Source: Flavobacteriaceae bacterium
Lineage (GTDB): Bacteria; Bacteroidota; Bacteroidia; Flavobacteriales; Flavobacteriaceae
Assembly (NCBI GenBank): GCA_013215095.1
Contig: JABSPM010000074.1
Location: 1-33,673, forward strand
Length of the DNA stretch: 33,673 bases
Direction of reading: 5' to 3'
Below are positions 15,287 to 24,170 of this stretch, piece by piece (position 1 is the first letter of the stretch; the number at the start of each line of letters is the position of its first letter). Under the pieces are notes generated by a model. The model was not told where the DNA came from. It worked only from the letters and a program-made list of their open reading frames with translations, and did not search any database. The position numbers and the translations under genes were made by a program.

Positions 15287-16572
15287 TACTCTTTTAAAAT
15301 AAGTCTAGCTAGTTTTTCGGTTAAAGTTTTTCTACTATAGCGCTGTAATCCAACAGGGAAACTTTTAAGATGACCTGCTTTAAAGGCATTAAAATACTCT
15401 AAAATTGTGAACTTTAGACAATCATAATCATTATATGAAAAATATTTCCCTGTATTCGTATCCTTTACAAGGCTTTTGATATCTGCATCTTTTGGTCCAA
15501 TCGCAATAATTGGTCTATTAGATATCATGTATTCGAATAATTTCCCAGGAATAATACATTTTGTTTCATCCGAGTCTATTTCAATTAATAGTAATACTTG
15601 CGACTTCCTTTGGTATATAATAGCGTCTTCATGAGACACGTATCCTACTAAATTTAAATGTGATTCTAAATTAAAATCCTTAATAGTCGCCACTATTTCT
15701 TCACTTACGGCTCCAACCAAATCCAATTTAAAGTCCTGCCTAAAAGCGGTATTCTCGACGATTAAATCTTTTAATACTTGCCATAATACTTTTGGATTTC
15801 TATCTGAAAGTAAAGAGCCAATGTGTGCTATGGAAAATACGGTATCTAATTTTGGTGGGGTTATGTGTTCATAATCATAACCATTGGTAATAACTTCAAT
15901 AGGCTGATTGGTAATTGCTTCAAATTCTACTTTTGTCGTTGGACTCGTTACAATAATTTGGTCTGCAGTCATTAAAACCTTTTTTTCCAAAGTTTTATGC
16001 TTTTGAAGGGAAGTTTTTGTTAATTTTAATTTCTTATGATAACCTATGGTTGTCCAAGGGTCTCTAAAATCTGCAAACCATCTCAATTTAAGCCTTATCT
16101 TTAGTTCCATACCTATGAGGTGCAAACTATGTGGTGGTCCAGTAGTAATTATGGTGTCTATATCATTTTCAACTATATAATTATACAGAAAATTTACAGA
16201 AGGGTTTACCCAATTTTTTCGTGCATCTGGAATAAAAAAGTTCCCTCTAACATACAACATCGTTCGTTCTATTAACGATTGTTGTTTTGTTTTATGAATA
16301 ATTCCTCGACTAATGGTTTTTGCACTTTTCTTAGAAAACAAACGTGCTACCCTATAAGGCTCTTTAATTGGTTGTTTCAAAATGCTTATGTCCTTAGGTA
16401 CTTCAGAAAGCAAGTTATCATCAACAATTGGGTAACTTGGATTTTCTGGAACATAGACTATAGGTTCTACTCCAAAATGCCTTAAATACTTGACAAATTT
16501 TAACCAGCGCTGTACGCCAGGACCTCCTGCTGGCGGCCAATAATATGCGATAATAAGTGCTTTTTTACGCAC
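15286..16572 (-). CDS. Glycosyltransferase, GT-B fold (family 4-like)
   Basis: This 428-residue protein begins with the N-terminal loop typical of GT-B enzymes (AYYWPPAGGPGVQRWLKF) and contains a GPPHS motif near residue 145. The C-terminal nucleotide-sugar-binding region near residue 350 is CIIPGKLFEYMISNRPIIAI, matching the family-4 donor-site pattern. It would add a sugar to a lipid-linked or surface glycan at the cytoplasmic side. The start is a GTG at 16572 that overlaps the last 8 nt of the YfhO gene; the stop overlaps the flippase ATG. These overlaps make a tight three-gene operon. The donor and acceptor sugars are unknown. Confidence 0.85.
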   Translation of the reverse strand: MRKKALIIAYYWPPAGGPGVQRWLKFVKYLRHFGVEPIVYVPENPSYPIVDDNLLSEVPKDISILKQPIKEPYRVARLFSKKSAKTISRGIIHKTKQQSLIERTMLYVRGNFFIPDARKNWVNPSVNFLYNYIVENDIDTIITTGPPHSLHLIGMELKIRLKLRWFADFRDPWTTIGYHKKLKLTKTSLQKHKTLEKKVLMTADQIIVTSPTTKVEFEAITNQPIEVITNGYDYEHITPPKLDTVFSIAHIGSLLSDRNPKVLWQVLKDLIVENTAFRQDFKLDLVGAVSEEIVATIKDFNLESHLNLVGYVSHEDAIIYQRKSQVLLLIEIDSDETKCIIPGKLFEYMISNRPIIAIGPKDADIKSLVKDTNTGKYFSYNDYDCLKFTILEYFNAFKAGHLKSFPVGLQRYSRKTLTEKLARLILKE

Positions 16573-18994
16573 TTTGTTTTACTTTTTTGTTATCCCAGAA
16601 TATCCCACCAATACTTAACAATACAAACACAATTGAACTTCCCAAAGCAATAGTACTTCCTGTTGTAATGACCTCTGGTTCAAATTTAAATTCTATAGTA
16701 TGCGTTCCAGCCGGAATTTCCATACCTCTTAAAACATAATTTACTCTATAATGTGGAACTTCGTTTCCGTCTATATATGCCTGCCATCCTTGTCCATAAT
16801 AGTTTTCCGAGAATACTCCAAATCCATTATTGGTACTATTCGAATTGTATTTAAGATAATTTGGCTTGTACGCTACAAGTTGTATAGACGCTAATGAATC
16901 CTTCTCAAAATGCTCTGGAAAATCTTGCATTTTTATAGATTTTGGTGCATTAAAAATGACTTCCTCCTTTGTATTTATAACATCTAACGCTTTAATTTCT
17001 TCATTTGCATTAGCTACATTTTTCACTTTGGATACAAACCATGCATTTCCATTAGCGTCTTCATTTACATATGGGAATACCTGTCCTTTGTCTTCAGCAA
17101 TAATATATTTTGTGTTCAACATATTTAAGACTTCCATATTATTTTTTACAATATGAAAATCAAATAGTTCATTATAGCGACGCATTTTGGCTGCATGATA
17201 CCCGTTTAACGAATTATGGAAATAATTAGGTCTTGTATTTCCAGTAGTCATATCAAACACTCTAAAATGTCCATCATCCTTTAATATTTCTAAATCTGCT
17301 GGATTAGCCTGATAAGGTTTTTGGATATTTATTGCGGGTACAAAATCGTCATTGTTAACGTAATGTCTATCTATAGCTACCAAATCAAAAGCTATCAATG
17401 CCAAAAATCCTAAAGTTACAATGTTTTGAGACAGTTTTTCCTTTAAGTACATCCAAATCAATCCAGATGCCACTAAAACAAGCCCCAATGTTCTAAACGT
17501 ATCTGCTGTAAAAATGCTTCGCCTGTCGGCTTTAAACGCATCTACTGCCGCCTGACCATACGCTTGTAAATATTGTCCATCTCTAATACCTACAAAATCA
17601 AATAAGGTATTCTTCAACATTAAAAATGTGACACACAATCCAGCCGTAATGATAGTTGTCCATTTTAAAGCCTCCAATTTTTGCGTTGTATTTATCTCCT
17701 TATCAAATAGCCTTACCAAACCAAAAATTCCCAAAACCGGAATACATAATTCTAAAATGACCTGTATTGAGCTCACTGCTCTAAACTTGTTATACATTGG
17801 TACAACATTTATAAATAAATCGGTCAACCAAGGTAGGTTTTTACCAAATGACAGTAATAACGACACAATGGTACCTGCTAATAACCATACTTTTAAGCGT
17901 CCCTTAACTAAGAATAATGCTAAAACAAATAAGAACATAATTACTGCACCTACATATGCTGGTGCTTCAACAATAGGTTGTTTCCCCCAATATACTGGTG
18001 TTTGTTTTGCTTCTTTTGCAGCTTGTGCAGATGTAGCTCCTAAGCTTTTATAAAACGCAAAAGTTTCAGAATCTTTACCAACATCATCAAAAGTTCCTCC
18101 TCCCATAAAACGAGGTATGAACAAATTGAAACTTTCAGTAATGCCATAACTATATTCCGTGATATAATCTCTACTCAAACCATCTGTTATCTCTTTTTCA
18201 GAGCCATCTGGATGTATTGTCAATTCACTTTTACTTCGTGTACTTTCACTTTTATATTCTTGGGTTGCCAAAATATTGGTACCATTCATTCCTACAGACA
18301 GTAAAACCGCAACAGTCAGAATGCCAACGGATTTGAAATAATGAGGAAGTTCTTTGTTTTTAACAGCATCTATTAAGTATACTATTCCTAAAATTATAAC
18401 TAAAATTAATAGGTAATAGGTCATCTGAAAATGATTAGCTGATAGCTCAAGACCCATTGCCAATGCAGTGAGTAAAAATCCATAAATATACTTTTTTCTA
18501 AAAGTCAGTAGTATTCCTGATAACACCAATGGCATGTAAGCAATAGCATGTGCTTTTGCATTATGACCAACCCCTAAAAGTATGATTAAATAAGTTGAAA
18601 ACCCAAATGCTATCGCACCTATTGCAGCAAGTTTAAAATCGACTTTCAACAACAACATTAGAACGTAAAAGCCTATAAAGTACAGGAACAAATAATCTGC
18701 TGGTCGAGGTAAAAACCGAATTGTATGATCCAACATTTTTATATAATTATGCGGATAATGTGCACCTAACTGATAGGTTGGCATACCTCCAAAAGCACTA
18801 TTGGTCCAGTAGGTTTCCTGTCCTGTTTGTGCTCTAAAATCATTTTGTTGTTTTGCCATACCATTATATTGCATGATATCGCTTTGAAAAATTTGTTTTC
18901 CTTTTAAAACAGGATTAAAATATAATAATGAAACAACTACAAACCCCAAAACCATCAAGACATGTGGTAGGATTTTTTTAATAGGAACTGACAT
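16565..18994 (-). CDS. YfhO-family membrane protein (possible glycosyltransferase)
   Basis: This 809-residue protein has many membrane helices in the N-terminal two thirds, an extracytoplasmic domain near residues 560-770 and a final membrane helix. It shows the YfhO hallmarks: an N-terminal SAFGGMPTYQ loop and a C-terminal GQGWQAYIDGNEVPHYRVNY stretch ending in IPAGTHTIEFKF. In Gram-positive relatives such proteins modify teichoic acids with sugars using a lipid-linked donor; in flavobacteria the target is unknown. It is the first gene of a unit with the glycosyltransferase (8-nt overlap) and flippase. Length and membrane layout are normal for the family. Confidence 0.85.
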   Translation of the reverse strand: MSVPIKKILPHVLMVLGFVVVSLLYFNPVLKGKQIFQSDIMQYNGMAKQQNDFRAQTGQETYWTNSAFGGMPTYQLGAHYPHNYIKMLDHTIRFLPRPADYLFLYFIGFYVLMLLLKVDFKLAAIGAIAFGFSTYLIILLGVGHNAKAHAIAYMPLVLSGILLTFRKKYIYGFLLTALAMGLELSANHFQMTYYLLILVIILGIVYLIDAVKNKELPHYFKSVGILTVAVLLSVGMNGTNILATQEYKSESTRSKSELTIHPDGSEKEITDGLSRDYITEYSYGITESFNLFIPRFMGGGTFDDVGKDSETFAFYKSLGATSAQAAKEAKQTPVYWGKQPIVEAPAYVGAVIMFLFVLALFLVKGRLKVWLLAGTIVSLLLSFGKNLPWLTDLFINVVPMYNKFRAVSSIQVILELCIPVLGIFGLVRLFDKEINTTQKLEALKWTTIITAGLCVTFLMLKNTLFDFVGIRDGQYLQAYGQAAVDAFKADRRSIFTADTFRTLGLVLVASGLIWMYLKEKLSQNIVTLGFLALIAFDLVAIDRHYVNNDDFVPAINIQKPYQANPADLEILKDDGHFRVFDMTTGNTRPNYFHNSLNGYHAAKMRRYNELFDFHIVKNNMEVLNMLNTKYIIAEDKGQVFPYVNEDANGNAWFVSKVKNVANANEEIKALDVINTKEEVIFNAPKSIKMQDFPEHFEKDSLASIQLVAYKPNYLKYNSNSTNNGFGVFSENYYGQGWQAYIDGNEVPHYRVNYVLRGMEIPAGTHTIEFKFEPEVITTGSTIALGSSIVFVLLSIGGIFWDNKKVKQSA

Positions 18995-19076
18995 ATTTTT
19001 TAACTAAAATTGTTTTGGAAAAATAAACATTAAATCACGAACTCTGAAATAGTACGTAATGAAAAACTATTAAAAG

Positions 19077-19367
19077 TTATTCAATTTCTTCAAAATCGAC
19101 ATACTCACCTACATTATTGTTTGAAGATTTACTTTGTTTCGGCATTTTATCGATACTTATTTCACCTTCTTTTTTTCGCGCATACTGCTTTGTTTGCTGG
19201 TTTTGAGATTGCCCAAACTGCTGTCCGAATTTTTGTTCTGCTTTTTTAGCTACATATTTTACCAAAAAAGGTGCAAAAAGGCGCAATAAAATTTTTACAC
19301 CATACCATATTAACAATATGATTAGGATCGTTTTAACCAACCCTGTTATAGAAGCGTACTGCAACAT
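19077..19367 (-). CDS. DUF4834 family small membrane protein
   Basis: This 96-residue protein has an N-terminal membrane helix (about 8-26), a basic helical region, and an acidic tail ending in VGEYVDFEEIE. The order ILLRLFAPFLVKYVAKKAEQ and this tail match the Bacteroidetes DUF4834 family, whose function is unknown. It lies 82 nt upstream of the YfhO gene in the same direction and may be co-transcribed with it. A -7 box lies 16 nt upstream of its start. Confidence 0.75.
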   Translation of the reverse strand: MLQYASITGLVKTILIILLIWYGVKILLRLFAPFLVKYVAKKAEQKFGQQFGQSQNQQTKQYARKKEGEISIDKMPKQSKSSNNNVGEYVDFEEIE

Positions 19368-19383
19368 AAAAAATTAATTTGCT

Positions 19384-19391
19384 CAAAAATA
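19384..19391 (-). promoter_or_regulatory. -7 box of the DUF4834 gene
   Basis: The minus strand reads TATTTTTG, matching TAnnTTTG, 16 nt before the ATG at 19367. It probably drives the DUF4834-YfhO-glycosyltransferase-flippase unit. Confidence 0.45.
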
Positions 19392-19445
19392 CAATTCTTA
19401 GGATTTAAAAACACGTTTATACCTCATAAAAAAATAATAAAATTA

Positions 19446-19453
19446 TATCTTTG
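19446..19453 (+). promoter_or_regulatory. -7 box of the outer-membrane transporter gene
   Basis: TATCTTTG matches TAnnTTTG exactly, 18 nt before the ATG at 19472. It faces away from the DUF4834 promoter, so this is a divergent pair. Confidence 0.5.
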
Positions 19454-19471
19454 AACCTTAAGACGATTATT

Positions 19472-20464
19472 ATGAAATTAAAGCTTACCCACTTCTGTTC
19501 ACTAGCACTTTTCATAACCTCTACTGCTTTCGCACAATATACCGAGGTTATTAATTCTAATCGACCAGGAGCCTCAAAAGGTGCTTTTTCTGTTGGTACA
19601 AATGTCATACAATTGGAAGCTGGACCTTATATGGTAAAAGAAAAACATGCCCTAACAAATTATGAGGTAAGTGGATATGCGGTAGATTTTGCTGCACGTT
19701 ATGGCCTATTGCTTGACGAATTAGAATTAAGTTTAGATGGTATTTATCAAAACGACACTTATACAGCATATAGTTCTGATATTACAGCAGAATCTAGTAG
19801 AAGTAATTTTAGAAACCTGAGTTTGGGTGCTAAGTATTTATTTTTTGATCCCTTCAAAAATTCAGAAGAGGAAAAACCTAACTTATATAGCTATCATGCG
19901 AATAGAAAATTTAAATGGCACTATTTAATTCCTGCGATTTCTGCTTATGTTGGTGTCAATTATGATTCTAAAAACAACCCTTATACGGCTCCTACAGTTG
20001 AAGGCATGAGTTTTAAGGCTTTAATTGCTACACAGCACAATTTTAATGGTGGTTGGGTGTTTGTAACTAACCTAATGATGGATAGAATTGGAAGTGATGA
20101 TTCGTCATTCCAGTACATTATAACACTAACAAAATCCATTGGACAGCGATTTGCTGTTTTTGGTGAAGCACATGGATTTAGCGGTAATTTTTACGCCGAT
20201 AATCTCTTTAGAGTTGGGGGAGGTTATTTGTTTTCAAAAGACTTTCAAATAGACACTTCTGTTACATTTAACACAAAGGATACGCCTTCAGTGTTTCATG
20301 CTGGAGTTGGTGCTTCATACCGATTTGATTTTCATAAAGATAAGAACGTTAATGATGGCACTTCTGTTGAAGAAGAGGCTAAACGAAAAGATAGAAAAGT
20401 TGGAAAAAAGAGAAAAAAACAAAAACAAGAAGAAGAATTTAATGATGATAGTGGATTAGATTAA
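19472..20464 (+). CDS. Outer-membrane beta-barrel protein (transporter-like)
   Basis: The start is the ATG at 19472, which is directly followed by a signal peptide ending at TAFAQ (about residue 22); an upstream TTG at 19451 overlaps the promoter. The mature 300 residues are beta-rich with alternating aromatic strands, as in the transporter/phenol-degradation MetA-like family of outer-membrane barrels (motifs EVINSNRPGASKG near the N-terminus and VGGGYLFSKDFQID near the end). An unusual charged Lys/Glu tail of about 40 residues (KRKDRKVGKKRKKQKQEEEF) follows the last strand. It is spaced 2 nt from the GNAT-like gene. Substrate unknown. Confidence 0.7.
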   Translation: MKLKLTHFCSLALFITSTAFAQYTEVINSNRPGASKGAFSVGTNVIQLEAGPYMVKEKHALTNYEVSGYAVDFAARYGLLLDELELSLDGIYQNDTYTAYSSDITAESSRSNFRNLSLGAKYLFFDPFKNSEEEKPNLYSYHANRKFKWHYLIPAISAYVGVNYDSKNNPYTAPTVEGMSFKALIATQHNFNGGWVFVTNLMMDRIGSDDSSFQYIITLTKSIGQRFAVFGEAHGFSGNFYADNLFRVGGGYLFSKDFQIDTSVTFNTKDTPSVFHAGVGASYRFDFHKDKNVNDGTSVEEEAKRKDRKVGKKRKKQKQEEEFNDDSGLD

Positions 20465-20466
20465 TT

Positions 20467-21588
20467 ATGATTACAATCAAGGAAATACATTCCAAAAAAG
20501 AGATTAAGCAATTTGTTAAATTTCCTTTTTCTTTATACAAAAACTCAAAGACTTGGATACCTCCTATTGTTAGCCAAGAAGTTGATGTTTTTGACAAGAA
20601 TAGCAACCCTGCTTTTGATACGGCTGATGCTCATTTTTTGCTAGCGTATAAAAATGGTAAAATTGTTGGTCGTATTGCAGCTATAATTAACTGGACAGAA
20701 GTCCGTGATCAGAAAATAAAAAAAATGCGTTTTGGTTGGTATGATGTCATTGATGATATTGAGGTCTCCAGAGCACTATTAGACAAGGTGAATAGTATAG
20801 GTCAATCACATCGTCTTGAGTTTATAGAAGGACCTGTTGGCTTTTCAAACCTAGACAAAGTAGGATTGGTATATGAAGGTTTTGATCACATAGGAAGTAT
20901 GATTACTTGGGAAAATCATCCCTACTATGTATCGCATTTAGAGGCATTGGGATTTAAATTTGAAAAAGGATATACTGAGGCAAAATTTTATCACAAAAAC
21001 ATAGATCCTAAACCATTTATAAAGGTCAATAACATTATCAAGAAACGTTATGGTTTTTCTACCACAAGATTTACAGATACTAAACAAATTTTACCTTATA
21101 CCGATGAGATGTTTGATGTGTTTGGTAAATCTTATGAAGCTTTAGAATCCTATGTAGAGATTACACCGCGACAAAGAGCTTATTTTAAGAAAAAATTTAT
21201 TCCTTTCTTAAATCCAGAATACGTTAAATTTGTTTTTAATAAAGAACAAAAACTTATTGGATTTGGCATTGTTACGCCTTCATATGCAGAAGCACTTCTT
21301 AAAAATGGGGGAAAACTTTGGCCTTTTGGTTTTAGACACATTCTACGTGCCAAAAAGAAAAGTAAAAAAGTGATGTTCTATCTCATTGGTATTCTTCCAG
21401 AATATCAGAAGAAAGGTGTGCCTGCAATTATTTTTCATGAATTTTACAAGGAATTTACAAAAAAAGGTGCTCAAGAATTTTTAAGAGGACCTGAACTCGA
21501 CAATAACAAAGCGATACAACAAATATGGCGTCATTTTAAACCCGAGGTTTACAAGCGACGTGCTACCTATAGAAAAGATATTGTATAA
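20467..21588 (+). CDS. GNAT-fold N-acetyltransferase-like protein
   Basis: This 373-residue protein has two halves. The C-terminal half contains an acetyl-CoA-binding motif A-like stretch, GILPEYQKKGVPAIIFHEFY, followed by a helix and the ending RGPELDNNKAIQQIWRHF. The N-terminal half (VGRIAAIINWTEVRDQKIKK near residue 65) resembles the first domain of tandem GNAT-like proteins seen in Bacteroidetes. The substrate is unknown; GNAT-like members here may act on amino or lipid amine groups. The ATG follows the barrel gene by 2 nt, so they form an operon, and the gene ends in a strong terminator. Confidence 0.7.
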   Translation: MITIKEIHSKKEIKQFVKFPFSLYKNSKTWIPPIVSQEVDVFDKNSNPAFDTADAHFLLAYKNGKIVGRIAAIINWTEVRDQKIKKMRFGWYDVIDDIEVSRALLDKVNSIGQSHRLEFIEGPVGFSNLDKVGLVYEGFDHIGSMITWENHPYYVSHLEALGFKFEKGYTEAKFYHKNIDPKPFIKVNNIIKKRYGFSTTRFTDTKQILPYTDEMFDVFGKSYEALESYVEITPRQRAYFKKKFIPFLNPEYVKFVFNKEQKLIGFGIVTPSYAEALLKNGGKLWPFGFRHILRAKKKSKKVMFYLIGILPEYQKKGVPAIIFHEFYKEFTKKGAQEFLRGPELDNNKAIQQIWRHFKPEVYKRRATYRKDIV

Positions 21589-21622
21589 AAAAAGTCGCTT
21601 AATTTATGAAGCGACTTTTTTT
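21587..21622. terminator. Terminator after the GNAT-like gene
   Basis: AAAAAAAGTCGCTT (21587-21600) pairs with AAGCGACTTTTTTT (21609-21622) around an 8-nt loop. The perfect stem ends in T-runs in both directions, so it can also serve the convergent gene at 21647. Confidence 0.85.
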
Positions 21623-21646
21623 ATGTGTTGTTTTTTATCCAAACCA

Positions 21647-22906
21647 TTATTCACCCATTGCAGCCGATACAGCAGCTGATAAGCGTTTATAAGTTCCGTT
21701 TTCTAAACGCTCTCTAATAGATGAGAATGCATTTAAAGTTATTTCTACATCCTCTAGCGTATGTGTTGCAGTAGGAATCATTCTTAATAAAATCAATCCT
21801 TTAGGAATTACTGGATACACAACAATAGAGCAGAAAATTCCATAATTTTCTCTTAAATCCTTGACCAAAGCCATGGCTTCTGGAATACTCCCTTTAAGAT
21901 ATACTGGAGTTACACAACTTTGGGTTGTTCCAATATCAAATCCACGGTCTTTTAACCCACTTTGTAATGCATCTACAATATTCCAAAGGTTATTTTTAAG
22001 CTCTGGCATTGTACGCAACATATCTAAACGTTTTAATGCACCTTCTACTAACTGCATTTGCAAAGATTTCGCAAACATTTGAGACCTCAAATTATACTTT
22101 AAATAATCCATAATCTCTTTATCACCAGCAATAAAAGCTCCTGTACTTGCCATAGACTTTGCAAAAGTTGCAAAGTATACATCAATATCATCTTGTATGC
22201 CCTGCTCTTCTCCTGCTCCTGCTCCTGTCTTACCTAAGGTACCAAAACCATGCGCATCATCTACTAAAAATCTAAAATTGAATTTCTTTTTTAGCGCTAC
22301 AATTTCTTTTAAACGGCCTTGCTCACCGCGCATTCCAAATACTCCTTCAGAGATTACTAATATTCCTCCTCCAGTTTGTTCTGCCATTTTTGTCGCACGT
22401 TCTAAGTTTTTTTCTAAACTCTCTACATCGTTATGCTTATAAGTAAAACGTTTTCCCATGTGCAAGCGCACACCATCAAGAATACAAGCATGAGAATCCA
22501 CATCATAAACAATAATATCATCTTTACCAACTAAAGCATCAATTGTAGACACCATACCTTGGTATCCAAAGTTTAAAAGGTAAGCTGCTTCTTTATTAAC
22601 AAATTCAGCCAATTCATTTTGAAGTCTTTCATGTAAATCTGTATGACCAGACATCATTCTAGCACCCATAGGGTACGCAGAACCATATTTCTGAGCTACT
22701 TCAGCATCTATCTTTCTTACCTCTGGATGATTCGCAAGTCCCAAATAATCGTTGATACTCCAAGTAATTACATCCTTTCCTTGAAATTTCATTCTATTAG
22801 AAATCTGTCCTTCTAACTTAGGAAACACAAAATAACCTTCTGCCTGAGAAGCCCATTTTCCTAATGGTCCTTTGTCTCTATAAATCTTTTCAAATAAATC
22901 CTTCAT
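21647..22906 (-). CDS. PLP-dependent alpha-oxoamine synthase (cysteate/serine acyltransferase-like)
   Basis: This 419-residue protein has the fold-type I aminotransferase pattern of the alpha-oxoamine synthases. The PLP-binding Asp/His lie in VDDAHGFGTLG, the catalytic Lys in FATFAKSMASTG, and DVDSHACILDG is the expected substrate/cofactor loop. Such enzymes condense an amino acid with an acyl-CoA or acyl-ACP. Relatives include 2-amino-3-ketobutyrate CoA ligase, serine palmitoyltransferase and the cysteate-fatty acyltransferase that makes capnine, the base of flavobacterial sulfonolipids. The adjacent cysteine-synthase-like gene favours the last option, but I infer it. I use ATG 22906, not the TTG at 22909. 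A terminator separates it from its upstream neighbour, so it probably has its own promoter. Confidence 0.8.
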   Translation of the reverse strand: MKDLFEKIYRDKGPLGKWASQAEGYFVFPKLEGQISNRMKFQGKDVITWSINDYLGLANHPEVRKIDAEVAQKYGSAYPMGARMMSGHTDLHERLQNELAEFVNKEAAYLLNFGYQGMVSTIDALVGKDDIIVYDVDSHACILDGVRLHMGKRFTYKHNDVESLEKNLERATKMAEQTGGGILVISEGVFGMRGEQGRLKEIVALKKKFNFRFLVDDAHGFGTLGKTGAGAGEEQGIQDDIDVYFATFAKSMASTGAFIAGDKEIMDYLKYNLRSQMFAKSLQMQLVEGALKRLDMLRTMPELKNNLWNIVDALQSGLKDRGFDIGTTQSCVTPVYLKGSIPEAMALVKDLRENYGIFCSIVVYPVIPKGLILLRMIPTATHTLEDVEITLNAFSSIRERLENGTYKRLSAAVSAAMGE

Positions 22907-22935
22907 CAATTTTATTCGTCTTAGTTAGTTTCGAG

Positions 22936-22943
22936 CAAAATTA
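22936..22943 (-). promoter_or_regulatory. -7 box of the alpha-oxoamine synthase gene
   Basis: The minus strand reads TAATTTTG, matching TAnnTTTG, 29 nt upstream of the ATG. An AT-rich inverted repeat (TTATGT...ACATAA, 22941-22967) lies just upstream and could bind a regulator. Confidence 0.45.
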
Positions 22944-23003
22944 TGTAATATTATTATGATAACATAATATTTTAAAAAACATATTTCACACGTTATAAAA
23001 CAT

Positions 23004-23036
23004 AAAAAAACCTATAAATTGATTAAAAATTATAGG
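23004..23036 (-). terminator. Terminator of the cysteine-synthase-like gene
   Basis: CCTATAA (23011-23017) pairs with TTATAGG (23030-23036). On the minus strand a run of seven T follows (23010-23004). It lies 23 nt past the stop codon. Confidence 0.7.
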
Positions 23037-23058
23037 CTTGTTAAGTGTACTATTCTTT

Positions 23059-24099
23059 TTATTGTATGTATTGAACTGTCTCAATAGAAACTTCATTTTC
23101 ACTATCAAAAAAGCCCTGTTCTTCCATCCAAGCATCACTATACACTTTACTCATGTAGCGCGAACCATGGTCTGGAAAAATAACAACTATAGTGTCACTT
23201 TCCTTAAATTCTCCTTCTTCTTCTAGTTGTTTTATGGCTTGAAATGCTGCTCCACTTGTATATCCGAGGAATAAGCCTTCGGTTCTGGCTATTTGACGTG
23301 CAGAATGTGCACTTTCTCCATCAGTTACTTTAACAAATTCATCTATAACATCAAAGTCTGTTGCAGTTGGAATTAAATTTTTACCTAATCCTTCGATACG
23401 GTAAGGGTAAATTTCATTAGTATCAAAAGTCCTAGTTTCATGATATTTTTTTAAAACAGAACCATAAGCATCGACACCAATAACTTTAATATTTGGATTT
23501 TGTTCCTTTAAAAATTTTGCTGCTCCAGAGATAGTTCCTCCTGTTCCACTACAAGCTACTAAATGCGTGATTTTACCTTCTGTTTGTTTCCAAATTTCTG
23601 GACCAGTACTTTTATAGTGCGCCTCAATATTTAAGGCATTAAAATATTGATTTATGTATACAGAACCTTTAATTTCTTCGTGCATTCTCTTTGCCACTTG
23701 ATAATATGATCTTGGATCATCTGCACTTACATGAGCTGGACACACATAAACTTTTGCCCCCATCGTTTTTAACATGTCTATCTTATCTGGAGAAGATTTT
23801 GAACTCACCGCTAAAATACACTCATAACCTTTAATAATACCCACCATAGCAATACTAAATCCGGTGTTACCAGAAGTTGTTTCTATAATTGTATCTCCAG
23901 GTTTCAAAATACCTTTTCTTTCGGCTTCTTCTATAATATAAAGTGCTATTCTATCTTTAGTAGAGTGACCTGGATTAAAAGCTTCAACTTTTGCTAAATA
24001 GTTTCCTTTAAACCCAGCTGTTAATGTATTCAATCTAACTAGAGGTGTATTACCTATAAGATCTAACACATTATCAAATACTTGTTTTTTATTATTCAT
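23059..24099 (-). CDS. Cysteine-synthase-like PLP enzyme (cysteate synthase candidate)
   Basis: The chosen start is the ATG at 24099 (MNNKKQVF); an upstream in-frame start would add a Leu-rich 17 residues with no family match. The protein of 346 residues is a fold-type II PLP enzyme of the cysteine synthase/cystathionine beta-synthase family. It shows [11 protein letters not shown], the catalytic Lys in [15 protein letters not shown] and GTGGTISG. In most O-acetylserine sulfhydrylases the Lys motif reads SVKDR; STKDR here marks a divergent branch. The neighbour downstream is an alpha-oxoamine synthase, and that pair matches the cysteate synthase plus acyltransferase of sulfonolipid synthesis. 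Ordinary cysteine synthesis is the alternative. Confidence 0.8.
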   Translation of the reverse strand: MNNKKQVFDNVLDLIGNTPLVRLNTLTAGFKGNYLAKVEAFNPGHSTKDRIALYIIEEAERKGILKPGDTIIETTSGNTGFSIAMVGIIKGYECILAVSSKSSPDKIDMLKTMGAKVYVCPAHVSADDPRSYYQVAKRMHEEIKGSVYINQYFNALNIEAHYKSTGPEIWKQTEGKITHLVACSGTGGTISGAAKFLKEQNPNIKVIGVDAYGSVLKKYHETRTFDTNEIYPYRIEGLGKNLIPTATDFDVIDEFVKVTDGESAHSARQIARTEGLFLGYTSGAAFQAIKQLEEEGEFKESDTIVVIFPDHGSRYMSKVYSDAWMEEQGFFDSENEVSIETVQYIQ

Positions 24100-24147
24100 A
24101 AAAGTAAGATACGTTACTAAATTAATTAAATGTAACCTAAAACTTGG

Positions 24148-24155
24148 CAAAAATA
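24148..24155 (-). promoter_or_regulatory. -7 box of the cysteine-synthase-like gene
   Basis: The minus strand reads TATTTTTG, matching TAnnTTTG, 48 nt upstream of the chosen ATG and just past the stop of the oligopeptidase gene. Confidence 0.4.
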
Positions 24156-24170
24156 CGAGATTTTTTTCAA

